Virus record (IMG/VR): IMGVR_UViG_3300001450_000038
Coordinates: 1 to 58,762 of that record
Length of the DNA: 58,762 bases
From: a virus
Reading direction: 5' to 3' (one strand)
Under the pieces are notes generated by a model. It ran no database searches and was not told where the DNA came from. It saw nothing but the letters and a program-made list of their open reading frames with translations. Made by a program: the position numbers and the translations under genes. Of this stretch, positions 34,860 to 44,127 are shown piece after piece. Each line of letters starts with the position of its first letter. Position 1 is the first letter of the stretch.

Positions 34860-37800
34860 TTACTCAAGATCTGTTTCTGTAGTAAGCTTCCCAACTTTCA
34901 ACTTTAAGGAGGCTAACTCTTTAGTTAATGTAGTTATTAAGGCTTTCTGAGTTGATACAAATTCAGCGTTTGTCTCAATTAAACCACTTGTGTCAACAAC
35001 TGTTTGAGTTATCTTGGCTGAAAATTTATTTAAATTAGCTACATTTGCAGCTGCATTGTTCATTTCATCCAACAAGCTATTTATATTCTTAGCTAACCCA
35101 GCAGTATCTGCGTCCGTTTCTAATCTTTTGTAATTTTCTTTTGTTATCTCAAGTTGTCTTCTTAAATCTTCTTGAGTTTTAGTCAATTCATCTATCGCTT
35201 TTTTCTCTGACATCCCTTCTCCAGCAAGGAGATCGTCAACAACACTCTCCCCTTTGTAACCTCCTTTTCTAGCTGCTCTTTCTAGCGCCTCTCTAGACTC
35301 TTTATCCCCGAAATAAACTCTAGCTCTGGATTTAGCTCCCATAGCCCCCTCTCCAGAAAATATTTTAGAAAGTTCAGGCGCTAGTTTCTTAATTAGTTCA
35401 GAGAAGTTTTGAGTCAACCCTGCATTCTCTCCACCCTGCTGAACAGCGGCTTGCATTTGAGCTAATTTACGGACCTCTTCTCTTGTCATTTCAAAAGTCC
35501 CTCCTCTTCTTTCTACAGCAGACTTCCTAGCTTGGATATCTTTTGTAAAAGCTCTTAGATTGGTCATAGAGTCCATTAAGAAATTCAATGATCCCCCCCC
35601 TTTATTTCCCGCTACGGCTTTTTGAATAAAGTTTTCTGAAGCTTGAACTTCTTTTTCTTTTAGTTTTGATTTTTGCTTCTCTATATCTAATATACCTTTT
35701 TCAAGAGCTACCATTTTATTCTTAAATGAAATAGCCGACTTATTCACAATTGAATCAAAGTTTTCTCCAGCTGAAGTTACAGCATCCTGAAGCCCCTTTA
35801 AATCTTCTTCCGAAATTCCAGATCCAAACTTATTGGCTTCATCAAATTGTTTTTGAGCTATTGCTTTTTCATTTCTGGCTGCATTAATATCCCTAAACAT
35901 TAAGTTTTGTTCAGAGGCTAATCCTACAGCGCCAGCGAAGGGACCAGAGACAGATTCAGATAACTGGGTTCTTAGTGTACCCTGAGTTTGCTCTGATTTA
36001 ATTCTATCACCCACAAGAGCGCCCATAGCTAGAGCTTCTCTAGCCTTAGCTAACTTAAAACTTGCGACTCCTATAGCATCATTTGCCTTAATTATGTTTT
36101 CTTGATTTTTTAGTTCTGCCTTTTCGGTTAAGAATCTAGTACCCGCTAGCCTCATCGCAGCTTGATTTAAATTATGTTGAACTATTTCTCTCTCTTTATC
36201 CGAAATCTCTTCTCCCCTTTTGCCCCGCTCAAGGATTTCTGTTTTGGCTGCTAAAGCTGCTGAATAAGCGTTTTCAAGACCTACAGAGGCTGCAAAACCA
36301 TCTGACTGTTTAACAAATTCTAAATTCTTTTTTACTTCTTCATTAAATGTAGATACGTCAAAATCTAAAACTCCAGATTCTCTAGCCTCTCTAGAGGAAG
36401 CCTGTTTCCTAAGCTTTACTTCTTGGTCTGCTCCTTCAGAGTCTCCTAATTTGCCGCCTAAGTATCCTCCTATTGCTCCCCCTATAATAGTCCCAACAAC
36501 AGGTACTACAGAACCAATCAGTCCACCTATCAAAGCTCCACCCGTAGAGCCAGCGGCACTTTTATATCTCTCGTCTTTTTGAGACTGTTCTAAATCTTTA
36601 TCAAAGAAAGCTGAACCAGCTTGAAATGCTCCCACCCCAATTGCTCCGACAGTTCCGAGTCTTTTAGCCGCCACACCCGCTTGAGAACCCTTCATTGCAG
36701 CTTGTGGGCCAAGTCCCATTTTTCTAAACTTGCCATAATCTCTCATTTGAGACATCTGACCCTTTCCTCCTCTTCCTAGATTGCCCAGAAAACCTGTTGA
36801 AGCAGCACCTCCTAAACCAGCTCCTCCTCCCAAAAGGAATTTCCCAGCTGCACCAGCCCCCCCTCCAGTAACGAGATTTAGGGTACTTAAAGTTATTAGT
36901 GCGTTAGCTGCTATTGAAGCACCCTCTGCTAGACTCTGCATTGCTGATTTTGCTCCTACTCTAGCCTTGCCTTCTTCTTTAATAGCTTTGATGCCAGATT
37001 TTATGTCTGCATAACTTTTTTTACTTTGTTTTAAAGATTCTATTTCCTCTGAAGTACTAGCATCTACAGCGTTTTTATTTTGTTCGTAACTTGATGTTAC
37101 GCCTCCCAAGATACCTTGTAGTGAGAAAAGACCAATCATTAATGCACCAGTCGGACCAGTTTCGCCGCCTCCACCAGTATCCCCTTTAGCCCCTTTAGCC
37201 CCTTTAGTCCCTTTAGCAAACTTAGGCATATAGCCTCCAGCAAAACTTTTCTTAGAAAACTTGGGCCTCTTAACCGTAGTATATCTCCCTTGGTTAGCTA
37301 ATTTTTTAGCAAAACTAGAATAACTATTCTTTCCAGCATTCTCCTTATAATCATACAGGTTTGTCGCTTGGTTTTTAACTCCAAACATGGTGTTAACATC
37401 TTTGCGTTTCTCTCCACTAACCCCCTTAATATCAAAATCTCCCCCATCGACCTTTCGGGCTGGACTAATTCCTAATCCAACATTAACAGCAGCTTCAAAT
37501 GCCGCGCCAACAACTCCTCTGAGTGCTCCTTTACCACCACCCTGTCTTTGTAGCATTTTGCTAATTTGAGATGGTTTAGGCTTACCTAGAATAGGATTTA
37601 ACGATCCAGCATAGTTTGCTGCACTTGTAGTAACCCCTCTTGTTATATTCTTCCTCAGTCTTTCGTCTTGAGGGTTGGCTGCTCCATCAACAGTTTCTGG
37701 AACCTTGGGTCCATAAACACCCAATCCCGCCCCGTATTCAAACCCCATGTTCTTACCCTTGAATTTAAATCTACCTCTAGTCCCCTTATTTATTCTAGAG

Positions 37801-39779
37801 GTTTTACCTATATTCGGAACAAGCATAGCTGATCCAGTAGGATTAACTTGAATTACATCCTCCATTTTTTGAGTAGGCGCAACCTTCGGGGCTGCTCCGA
37901 ATCTACTACTGGCAGCAGCTCCACTATATCCAGCATCTATAGCTTGTTGCCTAGTTGTTATATCTGTCCTATTCTTGAGGGGAGATAAAAACCCTCTGTT
38001 ATATTTGGGTAGATTTCCTCCAGCATACATGGGGATAACAGCAGAATTTCCTCCTGCAAAATTAGGTATCTCTACCTCATTGTCATTCATGACAAATCTA
38101 CGGCCACCAATAGTCCCCTTACCGAAATGAGCTTGCACATTATTAGGAGCGCCAAGCATTCTAGCGGTAGCCTCTTCCTCCATAAATCCAGAAGCATAAC
38201 GCTTGCCCCGCCGACCCTTAAAAGTCCCAGAAGTAGCACTAAACCCAGTAACACCTTTCGCGGCAGCAGAGGTCGCAATTTGCCTCACCAACTGGGCTTG
38301 TCGCTCCAAAAGTTTGTTTTCGCTCCTTATAGCATTTAAAACTAATTGTTCTTTTTGGGCTTGAGTTATTGTCGAGCTTGTAATTGCATTTCTAAGGCTT
38401 TCATCCTTTTGCAGCAAACCGACGATCCCCCCTTCAATATTTTTAATCCTCTCTGTCTGGGTTCCAATCGCGAACAAGGATTTTAATCCGTCTCCAGCGA
38501 ACCTAGCGACTAATTTGAAAATCTTAATAAAAGCAGCTGTAAAGATGACTACAGCGGGGCCACTCAGGAAACTACCTATGGCTTTAAACAATCCTTTAAT
38601 AAACGTATTGCCCTTATCTGGATCAAGAGCCTTATCCAAAAACTCTGTAAACTTATTGGCTAAACCAATTAGGTTTTGTAGAAGAGGCCCAAAAGTAATT
38701 GTCCCTATCTTTTCAGAAAGACTGGTTAAACCCTGAACAAGTACATTTATTTGAGATGATATTGATTTGCTTAACTCTGCGTTCTTTTGAAAAGCTTCAT
38801 TTGTGGCTTGAGAGGCTGTTCTCGCTGCACTGGCAAATATAGAAGTATCAGAACCCAAGTCTTTTAAAGCAGCACTAACAACGTTAATTTGGAATACGCC
38901 ACCTGCGAGTTCTTTGATTTGAGAAGCCACAGTTGGATCGGAGACATTCTGCAAGGCTACAGATAAAGCGTTGAGTTTTTGAATTCCTGTTTGAGTCGCA
39001 TCAATTTCAACCCCCAACTCTTTAAGTTTGTCAATTGTACTTCCCCTAGATATTCTAGTGAAAATAGATTTAAATGCGTTACCAATAACCGCTCCTCCCC
39101 TAGCTGTCTTTTGTTCTACAGCTGTCACAAGCCCCAAGAGCTGATCAAAACTAACTCCAGCATCCTCCGCTGTAGATCCAGCACGACTAAATGCCTCTGC
39201 CAAATCCTGAGCAGATACAGCGAAAGCTGTGTCAACAGCAACCAATTTATTAACGATTTGATTTGCGTTTAATCCAGCAGATGCAAACCCGTTAATCGCA
39301 GCAGTGAGGGCTTTAACAGATTTCTCTGCATCTAATCCAGAGATTCTCGTTAGGACTAAAGACGCTTTTAGTCTTTTAGCGGTCTCTTCTGCGCTTAGAC
39401 CTTGCCTAGCTAATTCAGCAGCACCATCTGCAACGGTCGCAAATGATTGGCCAGTTTCTTTTGCAACCTTAAATATTGAATTCCTAAATTTATTGAATGT
39501 CGCGTCAGTAGCTTGAAAAATAGAGTTTATTTCAATTAATCGTTTTTCTACTTCAATAGTTGAAGAAACTAATTTTTTAAAAGATTGAGTTACTCCGTTT
39601 AGAACGGCGGTAGTAGCTCCAAATGCAAAGACACGAGCCGTGGAAGCATCCAGAGATTTCTGGAACTCCGAGGCTTGTCCCGTGATTCTCCCTAAAGCCT
39701 GTTGAACCTGCTTCGTAGAAGAATTCAGGCTCTGCGGGTTTAGAGAGACATTTAGGGATGCATTTAGACTGGTAGCCAT
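34860..39779 (-). CDS. Tape measure protein
   Basis: 1639 residues, the largest ORF. Residues 60-330 are the conserved tape measure core (FRNSIFKVAKETGQSFATVA, then GAVIGNAFKSIFTRIS). Hydrophobic segments lie near 410-430 and 880. A glycine-zipper-like stretch near 1080-1110 (IIGGAIGGYLGGKLGD) could insert in the host membrane. Two features are unusual: a globular insert near 750-840 (AAFEAAVNVGLGISP, DGGDFDIKG) and a collagen-like repeat near 855-880. The C-terminal 400 residues are coiled-coil-rich. It sets tail length and is ejected with the DNA. GTGTAA element just upstream. Confidence 0.9.
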   Translation of the reverse strand: MATSLNASLNVSLNPQSLNSSTKQVQQALGRITGQASEFQKSLDASTARVFAFGATTAVLNGVTQSFKKLVSSTIEVEKRLIEINSIFQATDATFNKFRNSIFKVAKETGQSFATVADGAAELARQGLSAEETAKRLKASLVLTRISGLDAEKSVKALTAAINGFASAGLNANQIVNKLVAVDTAFAVSAQDLAEAFSRAGSTAEDAGVSFDQLLGLVTAVEQKTARGGAVIGNAFKSIFTRISRGSTIDKLKELGVEIDATQTGIQKLNALSVALQNVSDPTVASQIKELAGGVFQINVVSAALKDLGSDTSIFASAARTASQATNEAFQKNAELSKSISSQINVLVQGLTSLSEKIGTITFGPLLQNLIGLANKFTEFLDKALDPDKGNTFIKGLFKAIGSFLSGPAVVIFTAAFIKIFKLVARFAGDGLKSLFAIGTQTERIKNIEGGIVGLLQKDESLRNAITSSTITQAQKEQLVLNAIRSENKLLERQAQLVRQIATSAAAKGVTGFSATSGTFKGRRGKRYASGFMEEEATARMLGAPNNVQAHFGKGTIGGRRFVMNDNEVEIPNFAGGNSAVIPMYAGGNLPKYNRGFLSPLKNRTDITTRQQAIDAGYSGAAASSRFGAAPKVAPTQKMEDVIQVNPTGSAMLVPNIGKTSRINKGTRGRFKFKGKNMGFEYGAGLGVYGPKVPETVDGAANPQDERLRKNITRGVTTSAANYAGSLNPILGKPKPSQISKMLQRQGGGKGALRGVVGAAFEAAVNVGLGISPARKVDGGDFDIKGVSGEKRKDVNTMFGVKNQATNLYDYKENAGKNSYSSFAKKLANQGRYTTVKRPKFSKKSFAGGYMPKFAKGTKGAKGAKGDTGGGGETGPTGALMIGLFSLQGILGGVTSSYEQNKNAVDASTSEEIESLKQSKKSYADIKSGIKAIKEEGKARVGAKSAMQSLAEGASIAANALITLSTLNLVTGGGAGAAGKFLLGGGAGLGGAASTGFLGNLGRGGKGQMSQMRDYGKFRKMGLGPQAAMKGSQAGVAAKRLGTVGAIGVGAFQAGSAFFDKDLEQSQKDERYKSAAGSTGGALIGGLIGSVVPVVGTIIGGAIGGYLGGKLGDSEGADQEVKLRKQASSREARESGVLDFDVSTFNEEVKKNLEFVKQSDGFAASVGLENAYSAALAAKTEILERGKRGEEISDKEREIVQHNLNQAAMRLAGTRFLTEKAELKNQENIIKANDAIGVASFKLAKAREALAMGALVGDRIKSEQTQGTLRTQLSESVSGPFAGAVGLASEQNLMFRDINAARNEKAIAQKQFDEANKFGSGISEEDLKGLQDAVTSAGENFDSIVNKSAISFKNKMVALEKGILDIEKQKSKLKEKEVQASENFIQKAVAGNKGGGSLNFLMDSMTNLRAFTKDIQARKSAVERRGGTFEMTREEVRKLAQMQAAVQQGGENAGLTQNFSELIKKLAPELSKIFSGEGAMGAKSRARVYFGDKESREALERAARKGGYKGESVVDDLLAGEGMSEKKAIDELTKTQEDLRRQLEITKENYKRLETDADTAGLAKNINSLLDEMNNAAANVANLNKFSAKITQTVVDTSGLIETNAEFVSTQKALITTLTKELASLKLKVGKLTTETDLE
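37182..37217 (-). repeat. Four 9-bp tandem repeats encoding a collagen-like tract
   Basis: Units CCCTTTAGC at 37182, 37191 and 37209 with one variant CCCTTTAGT at 37200. On the minus strand they encode Thr-Lys-Gly or Ala-Lys-Gly, followed by GDTGGGGETGPTG. In-frame expansion or contraction by slippage is possible. Confidence 0.7.
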
Positions 39780-39789
39780 ATAGTGTAAT

Positions 39790-39795
39790 TTACAC
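39790..39795 (-). promoter_or_regulatory. GTGTAA element before the tape measure gene
   Basis: Minus strand GTGTAAATTACACTAT then ATG; ten bases separate the hexamer from the start. It is one arm of the dyad GTGTAATTTACAC at 39783-39795, so a repressor site is an alternative. Confidence 0.4.
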
Positions 39796-39798
39796 CTA

Positions 39799-40668
39799 TC
39801 AGCTTAAAAAGTCCTCTGCTTTAAGTTCTCCCCCTCTTACTTGAGATTTACGTCTTAGATCATCTAGACCATGAGAAACCTTTGTGTCCTTCTCTTCTTT
39901 CTCCTCGTAATTCATCATTCTTACTGGGTCTCCATAAATTTCCTCGGGTATTCTTGTGTTTTTAATCTTATTTAATAACCCATTGGAGACTACGATTAGA
40001 TATTTTTGAAAGTTTGTTATATCCTCAAATGTCTTACCCAAGAGCGTTAAAGGATTCCCATCTTGAGCAGAGAATAAATCAAAAAACCCACCAAAATAAG
40101 AGGCTTTTAATATTGATTCTCGATTATTGAGTTCCCCATACCTAGAGAACATAGCTGTAGTAAAAACAAGCTCTTGCTCTTGAGTCGGAGATTCTGTAAA
40201 ATCTAAATCCATAAAAATAGACTGTTTAAACATCCTCTTAACTCTTTTTACTTCAGATAAGTGCTCCGCACTATAAGAAGTTATATTGGCTCTTTTAACC
40301 CTGATTTCTTTGAGTTCGTCTTCTTGACTATCTATCTGCCTCTTGAATATTTCCTTTTGCTTGGGATCTTCAATCTTACCGAAAGCTGTAAGTGATTTTT
40401 TTATAGTCCACTCTAAGGACTTTATTTTATCCTCTTTCTGCACTGACCAAGACTTTCTTTTAATAGCGGTCTCAACTAGATCTTTCTCGGTCTTAATACC
40501 TGATTTTATAGATCGACTAATATCAAGCTCTTGTAGGTTATCTAATTCAAGAAGTTCAAGCACAGTAAAGTGCTTGAAATAGCATTGACTATCAGAACTT
40601 GTTAAAACACTGTATCCACGAACTATGTCTAATAAGTCAATAGAGTATTTATTCTCCTTGTTGTTCAT
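39799..40668 (-). CDS. Putative tail assembly chaperone, distal ORF
   Basis: 289 residues, mostly helical and charged, opening SIDLLDIVRGYSVLT. No family name, but it sits directly before the tape measure gene and overlaps the upstream ORF by 20 bases, the place of the G/GT chaperone pair in siphoviruses. It has its own ATG inside the end of the upstream gene. A slippery sequence for fusion by frameshift was looked for and not seen. It would bind the tape measure during tail assembly. Confidence 0.5.
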   Translation of the reverse strand: MNNKENKYSIDLLDIVRGYSVLTSSDSQCYFKHFTVLELLELDNLQELDISRSIKSGIKTEKDLVETAIKRKSWSVQKEDKIKSLEWTIKKSLTAFGKIEDPKQKEIFKRQIDSQEDELKEIRVKRANITSYSAEHLSEVKRVKRMFKQSIFMDLDFTESPTQEQELVFTTAMFSRYGELNNRESILKASYFGGFFDLFSAQDGNPLTLLGKTFEDITNFQKYLIVVSNGLLNKIKNTRIPEEIYGDPVRMMNYEEKEEKDTKVSHGLDDLRRKSQVRGGELKAEDFLS

Positions 40669-41461
40669 CTAAAGCTTCTGCTTCAGGTTCAAACAGGTCT
40701 TTTAGAGCTTCATCAATTGATTTCTGATCATTGCCCATTTTATTATACCAAATACTAGCAACCCTAATAAGCTTCTCAAAACACTCGTCGTAAATCTTTT
40801 TGGCTCTTAAGAATGTAGCGTCTTCAATGTCTTCGTCTTCAGCTTCTTGTAGTCTAATCAAGAACATCCGTTTTTGCTCAAATTCGTCTCCTTCAAAAAT
40901 ATCAAACAAATCTTTCTTGTCATTGATACTATCTTCAAAATAAGAGAAGTTTAACACCAGCCACTCAATAACTTTTATCTCAGCTTTTGAGTCTGCAGTT
41001 TGACTGAATTGAGACCTTAGAGAAGTTTCATATTCATGTAGTTGAACTCTAGTATGCGTGAACAGTTTTTTAGCTTCTTCTAACTGCTCTTTTTGCTCTT
41101 CAGACAAATCTTTTGCACCAGCAAAAAACTCAATTGTTCTTGAGGATTCCATATTATCAATGATAATCTGGTTCATGGCTTCTTGGGACGTTTTAGAAGT
41201 AAGCCCGCCCATGTCTCCAAGTTTCTTAGACAGCATAGCTTTAGTTAAAAATCCAGCGTTAATATATTCGTTGTATTTCTGCCCGTAGAAGAACTCGGCG
41301 TCTTCAAGGTCTAGAATAGATGGCTTCCGAAAAACAATTCTATTCTTAATGGTGTTTTTTACTTTTTTAGTAGTTTCAACTGGACCATTTTTAGTTTTTT
41401 TGACATGAGGAACCTCTTTCTCAATGGTTCTCTTTACATCAAACGAGTATAGCTCTTTCAT
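40649..41461 (-). CDS. Putative tail assembly chaperone, proximal ORF
   Basis: 270 residues, helical and acidic towards the C-terminus (RLQEAEDEDIEDATFL, FEPEAEALDEQQGE). Opens VKRTIEKEVPHVKKTKNG. By position between tail tube and tape measure it fits the first tail chaperone, although 270 residues is long for that family. A sigma70-like promoter lies just upstream (41469-41496). Confidence 0.45.
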   Translation of the reverse strand: MKELYSFDVKRTIEKEVPHVKKTKNGPVETTKKVKNTIKNRIVFRKPSILDLEDAEFFYGQKYNEYINAGFLTKAMLSKKLGDMGGLTSKTSQEAMNQIIIDNMESSRTIEFFAGAKDLSEEQKEQLEEAKKLFTHTRVQLHEYETSLRSQFSQTADSKAEIKVIEWLVLNFSYFEDSINDKKDLFDIFEGDEFEQKRMFLIRLQEAEDEDIEDATFLRAKKIYDECFEKLIRVASIWYNKMGNDQKSIDEALKDLFEPEAEALDEQQGE

Positions 41462-41468
41462 GTATATT

Positions 41469-41496
41469 ATTATATAAATATACAGAAAAAAATCAA
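41469..41496 (-). promoter_or_regulatory. Sigma70-like promoter before the chaperone genes
   Basis: Minus strand: TTGATT (41496-41491), 16-base spacer, TATAAT (41474-41469), then seven bases to ATG. The mRNA would start at or next to the initiation codon. Confidence 0.5.
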
Positions 41497-41894
41497 CTTA
41501 TACAACCTGTGGCCTCTAAAGAAAGTACCGAGTCCCCATGTTTAGTGAACATAACTAGATTTGACCTTCCATTCAAAACGCTATCTCCCGTCACATCTAA
41601 TCCATTAGCTATTAAAATATCATCTTTATAATAAGAAAACGTGGAGTTTAGAAAATCATGATGTATTTCAAGGTCAAAGGGGACTCCGCTTCTATAACCC
41701 CCAAAGAAATTACCACTTTGGTCAAATATATAACCTTCCGCTCCAGAAAACGTCATTAAGTTAGCTGTTTTAAAACCTCCGTCTATACCTGTCTCCATAA
41801 TGGAAAACTCAAAACCACTGATAGGAGAATCAATCGTTACATCTACATTGTAGATACAATTTTTATAATTTGGTAGGTTTCCGCTAGTAATCAT
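41493..41894 (-). CDS. Small tail structural protein, unknown
   Basis: 133 residues, beta-type (DVTIDSPISGFEFSIMETG, YKDDILIANGLDVTGDS). The segment GFEFSIMETG with SGAEGYIFDQSG has the look of a carbohydrate- or cohesin-like beta-sandwich. Four-base overlap with the second tail-tube-like gene. Probably a tail decoration or tip component; no family recognised. Confidence 0.5.
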   Translation of the reverse strand: MITSGNLPNYKNCIYNVDVTIDSPISGFEFSIMETGIDGGFKTANLMTFSGAEGYIFDQSGNFFGGYRSGVPFDLEIHHDFLNSTFSYYKDDILIANGLDVTGDSVLNGRSNLVMFTKHGDSVLSLEATGCIS

Positions 41895-42736
41895 TTTATT
41901 ATTGGGAAATAGTAAGAGAAACTTACAGAAGTATTATCGTCTAGAGAAGTCGATTCCTCAACAGATTCTAAACAACAGCCACTTGTAGTAAAATCTAAAA
42001 TAGATTCATTGTCTCTACCTTTTAAGTCGATAGTAATCACCCCGCTTTCGCAAACTAGACTGGAAATATTAATTCCAGTAACATCTGTCTTTAAAACATT
42101 AAAATTAAGACTCCCCTGAGCTGGCATCTGAGGATATCTGTATTGAGGGACTCTAGTACCCAACCTAGTTACAGGAGTCTTTTGAAGAGAAACTGATATA
42201 GAAAAATCTTGTATATTTAAGCCAGTAGTATCTATTCCTTCGTCGCCGTTAGAAGATGTGTAGATCTCGATATCTTCAGGTCTAAAGAACCCGTCAAATA
42301 TATCGTTAGATTCACTTGTTAAAGCTCCAGCGTTAGTAAAAATAGCTCCATCTCCCTCGTAAGAAGAAGATCCCTTAACAATATCCCCCACAGATCCATT
42401 AATAGAATAAGATGTTAAAGCTGCTCCAGAAATAGTGGTCACACCAACAGAGTCCTTTGCTTTAAATTCAAAAAAACCAGTAGATAAAAAACCTGACTTC
42501 ATATTTTGGTAGCTGTAAATAGGGTCAATCCCAGTAGCTCCAGTTGTTAAATTAACGTCATAGGTTAATGTGGTAGATTGGTTGGAGGTTAATATTCTGT
42601 CTACAGAGTGGGAAGCTCCTAATCTTTGGATATCAACAACACTCTTAGGAGATGAAATAGATAGCGAGGTTACAGAAGGAATCCGCTGATCATCTACAAA
42701 AAGCTGAACATCACTAGAATGAATCCTATCTGGCAT
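41891..42736 (-). CDS. Second tail-tube-like protein (paralogue)
   Basis: 281 residues. The C-terminal part follows the main tube protein: VSLQKTPVTRLGTRV against VPLSRTPIEALGSAK, and ESTSLDDNTSVSFSYYFP against SQGLDDNESIELTFSTQV. It may cap the tube, form the neck end of the tail or decorate it. A strong terminator separates it from the main tube gene, and it has its own GTGTAA element, so its dosage is probably set separately. Confidence 0.6.
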   Translation of the reverse strand: MPDRIHSSDVQLFVDDQRIPSVTSLSISSPKSVVDIQRLGASHSVDRILTSNQSTTLTYDVNLTTGATGIDPIYSYQNMKSGFLSTGFFEFKAKDSVGVTTISGAALTSYSINGSVGDIVKGSSSYEGDGAIFTNAGALTSESNDIFDGFFRPEDIEIYTSSNGDEGIDTTGLNIQDFSISVSLQKTPVTRLGTRVPQYRYPQMPAQGSLNFNVLKTDVTGINISSLVCESGVITIDLKGRDNESILDFTTSGCCLESVEESTSLDDNTSVSFSYYFPIIK

Positions 42737-42744
42737 ATAGTAGT

Positions 42745-42750
42745 TTACAC
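42745..42750 (-). promoter_or_regulatory. GTGTAA element before the second tube-like gene
   Basis: Minus strand GTGTAAACTACTAT then ATG; eight bases between hexamer and start. It begins right after the U-tract of the terminator at 42751-42781, so transcription is stopped and restarted here. Confidence 0.5.
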
Positions 42751-42781
42751 AAAAAAGCCCCGCATTCCTGCGAGGCTTTTT
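42751..42781 (-). terminator. Intrinsic terminator after the major tail tube gene
   Basis: Minus strand AAAAAGCCTCGCA, loop GGAA, TGCGGGGCTTTTTT. An 8-bp GC-rich stem with one mismatch and a run of U. The flanking A-run would let it work on both strands. Confidence 0.85.
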
Positions 42782-42799
42782 CTAGATATAATAGTTATA

Positions 42800-44080
42800 T
42801 TAAGACCCAGCTCCGTCTTCCGAGGAATAAGGTGATATGGTATTGTTCTTTTTATACATGAATCCTTCTCCAAATTTTTGAGAAGCAGTAGTGCTATATA
42901 CATCAGGTTGATTTGCATTAATTCCAGAGTAAAAGAATCCTTGATCAGTTTGGTTTACTCCTCCAACCTGAGTGGAGAATGTCAATTCAATTGATTCATT
43001 ATCATCTAAGCCTTGAGAGAATCCCTGTGAATCCATCACAGCCTTCTGCATAGTGTATTGATGTTTAGTTTTCCCGTCACTTCCCTTTACGGTAAGAGAG
43101 ATATTTGTCGTCTCATTTCCAGCGTTTCCAGTCAAGATCTTATCTATTTGACCTGATTGAATATTTTTGAGCAGCGCACTCACAGACATGGTGACGTTGA
43201 TTGGGAAATCCAAGGGCTTAGCAACAGCCTTGGCTGATCCTAGGGCTTCAATAGGAGTCCTAGAAAGAGGGACTTCAATAGAAGCACTCTGAACATGCAT
43301 ATCTCCGAGATCAGTTCCTCCAAAAGAAAATTCTTCTGTGGAAAAAGCTAGAGTTACATCTTCTGGGCGTAGAACAAGAACATCCATATTACCTGTACTA
43401 GGAGTACCAAGCATAAATTGACCCGTATCTGCGCGGCCACCAGCTCTATTCAAAGATGGGTTATAAAGGCCAGAACTTGTTGTATCAAATGTAATGTTTT
43501 CTGCAGTTCCATCAATATCTACCCTTGGGATCTCTCCAACAGCAAAGTTAACAGAATAACTCTCAAAGTTACAGTTCCCGAGAGAAACAACATCATGACC
43601 AGCTCTTTCCGCTGTAGAGAATCTCCCAGTTGGGTTATCAATAAATGAACTAGTAGATGCAAAAGCATCTTCGCCCTCTTTAACAGTCAAAACAAAAAGG
43701 TTCTTCTCTCTTTTGGCTGGATCTTCAGCAATGATCCCAGAGATAAATTGATCTTGAAGAACGCCAGCGTTATTCTTACCGAGACCATTAAATCCTAAAT
43801 TACCCTCGTTTTCTCCATTCCCAAGATAATACCCAAGGGAAAAAGAGGGGTTAAGATCACCTAAAGTGATCGTTCCAATTCGTGCTAGTTGACCAAATTC
43901 TCTAATGTCCTGTCGCCCTCCAGCGATATCAACGTCAAAAGATAAAGTGTCTACTCGATGTAGCTGTTGAGGCATAACGCCAGTGAGTGATGCTTGAGGC
44001 GCTGTAAGGCCACCAAGTGTACCAGTAGGGGATACATAAACAGCTTTGCTTTGTGAAATTATTCTAGTTCTAGAAGCCAT
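42800..44080 (-). CDS. Major tail tube protein
   Basis: 426 residues. Beta-rich tube-type protein: DTLSFDVDIAGGRQDI, NCNFESYSVNFAVGEIPRVD, HVQSASIEVPLSRTPIEAL, DDNESIELTFSTQVGG. The sequence around GEIPRVDIDGTA is typical of siphovirus tube subunits that stack as hexamers. Longer than most, so an added surface domain is likely. It has its own leader with two GTGTAA copies and a terminator right after it, as expected for a highly expressed protein. Confidence 0.68.
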   Translation of the reverse strand: MASRTRIISQSKAVYVSPTGTLGGLTAPQASLTGVMPQQLHRVDTLSFDVDIAGGRQDIREFGQLARIGTITLGDLNPSFSLGYYLGNGENEGNLGFNGLGKNNAGVLQDQFISGIIAEDPAKREKNLFVLTVKEGEDAFASTSSFIDNPTGRFSTAERAGHDVVSLGNCNFESYSVNFAVGEIPRVDIDGTAENITFDTTSSGLYNPSLNRAGGRADTGQFMLGTPSTGNMDVLVLRPEDVTLAFSTEEFSFGGTDLGDMHVQSASIEVPLSRTPIEALGSAKAVAKPLDFPINVTMSVSALLKNIQSGQIDKILTGNAGNETTNISLTVKGSDGKTKHQYTMQKAVMDSQGFSQGLDDNESIELTFSTQVGGVNQTDQGFFYSGINANQPDVYSTTASQKFGEGFMYKKNNTISPYSSEDGAGS

Positions 44081-44107
44081 AAGATTTTAAGTTAAAAATG
44101 TAAAGGT

Positions 44108-44123
44108 TTACACCTTCTTACAC
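44108..44123 (-). promoter_or_regulatory. Two GTGTAA elements before the tail tube gene
   Basis: GTGTAA occurs twice on the minus strand (44118-44123 and 44108-44113), 27 and 37 bases before the ATG. The nearer copy is part of TGTAAAGGTTTACA, a perfect dyad. This is the longest leader among these sites. Confidence 0.4.
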
Positions 44124-44127
44124 AGAT

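Noticed and set aside
37182-37217. CRISPR-like or regulatory repeat
   Set aside because: Units are 9 bp, directly adjacent, in frame inside the tape measure gene, and encode a collagen-like tract.
40640-40700. Programmed frameshift joining the two tail chaperone ORFs
   Set aside because: No convincing slippery heptamer was found at the overlap, and the second ORF has its own ATG.
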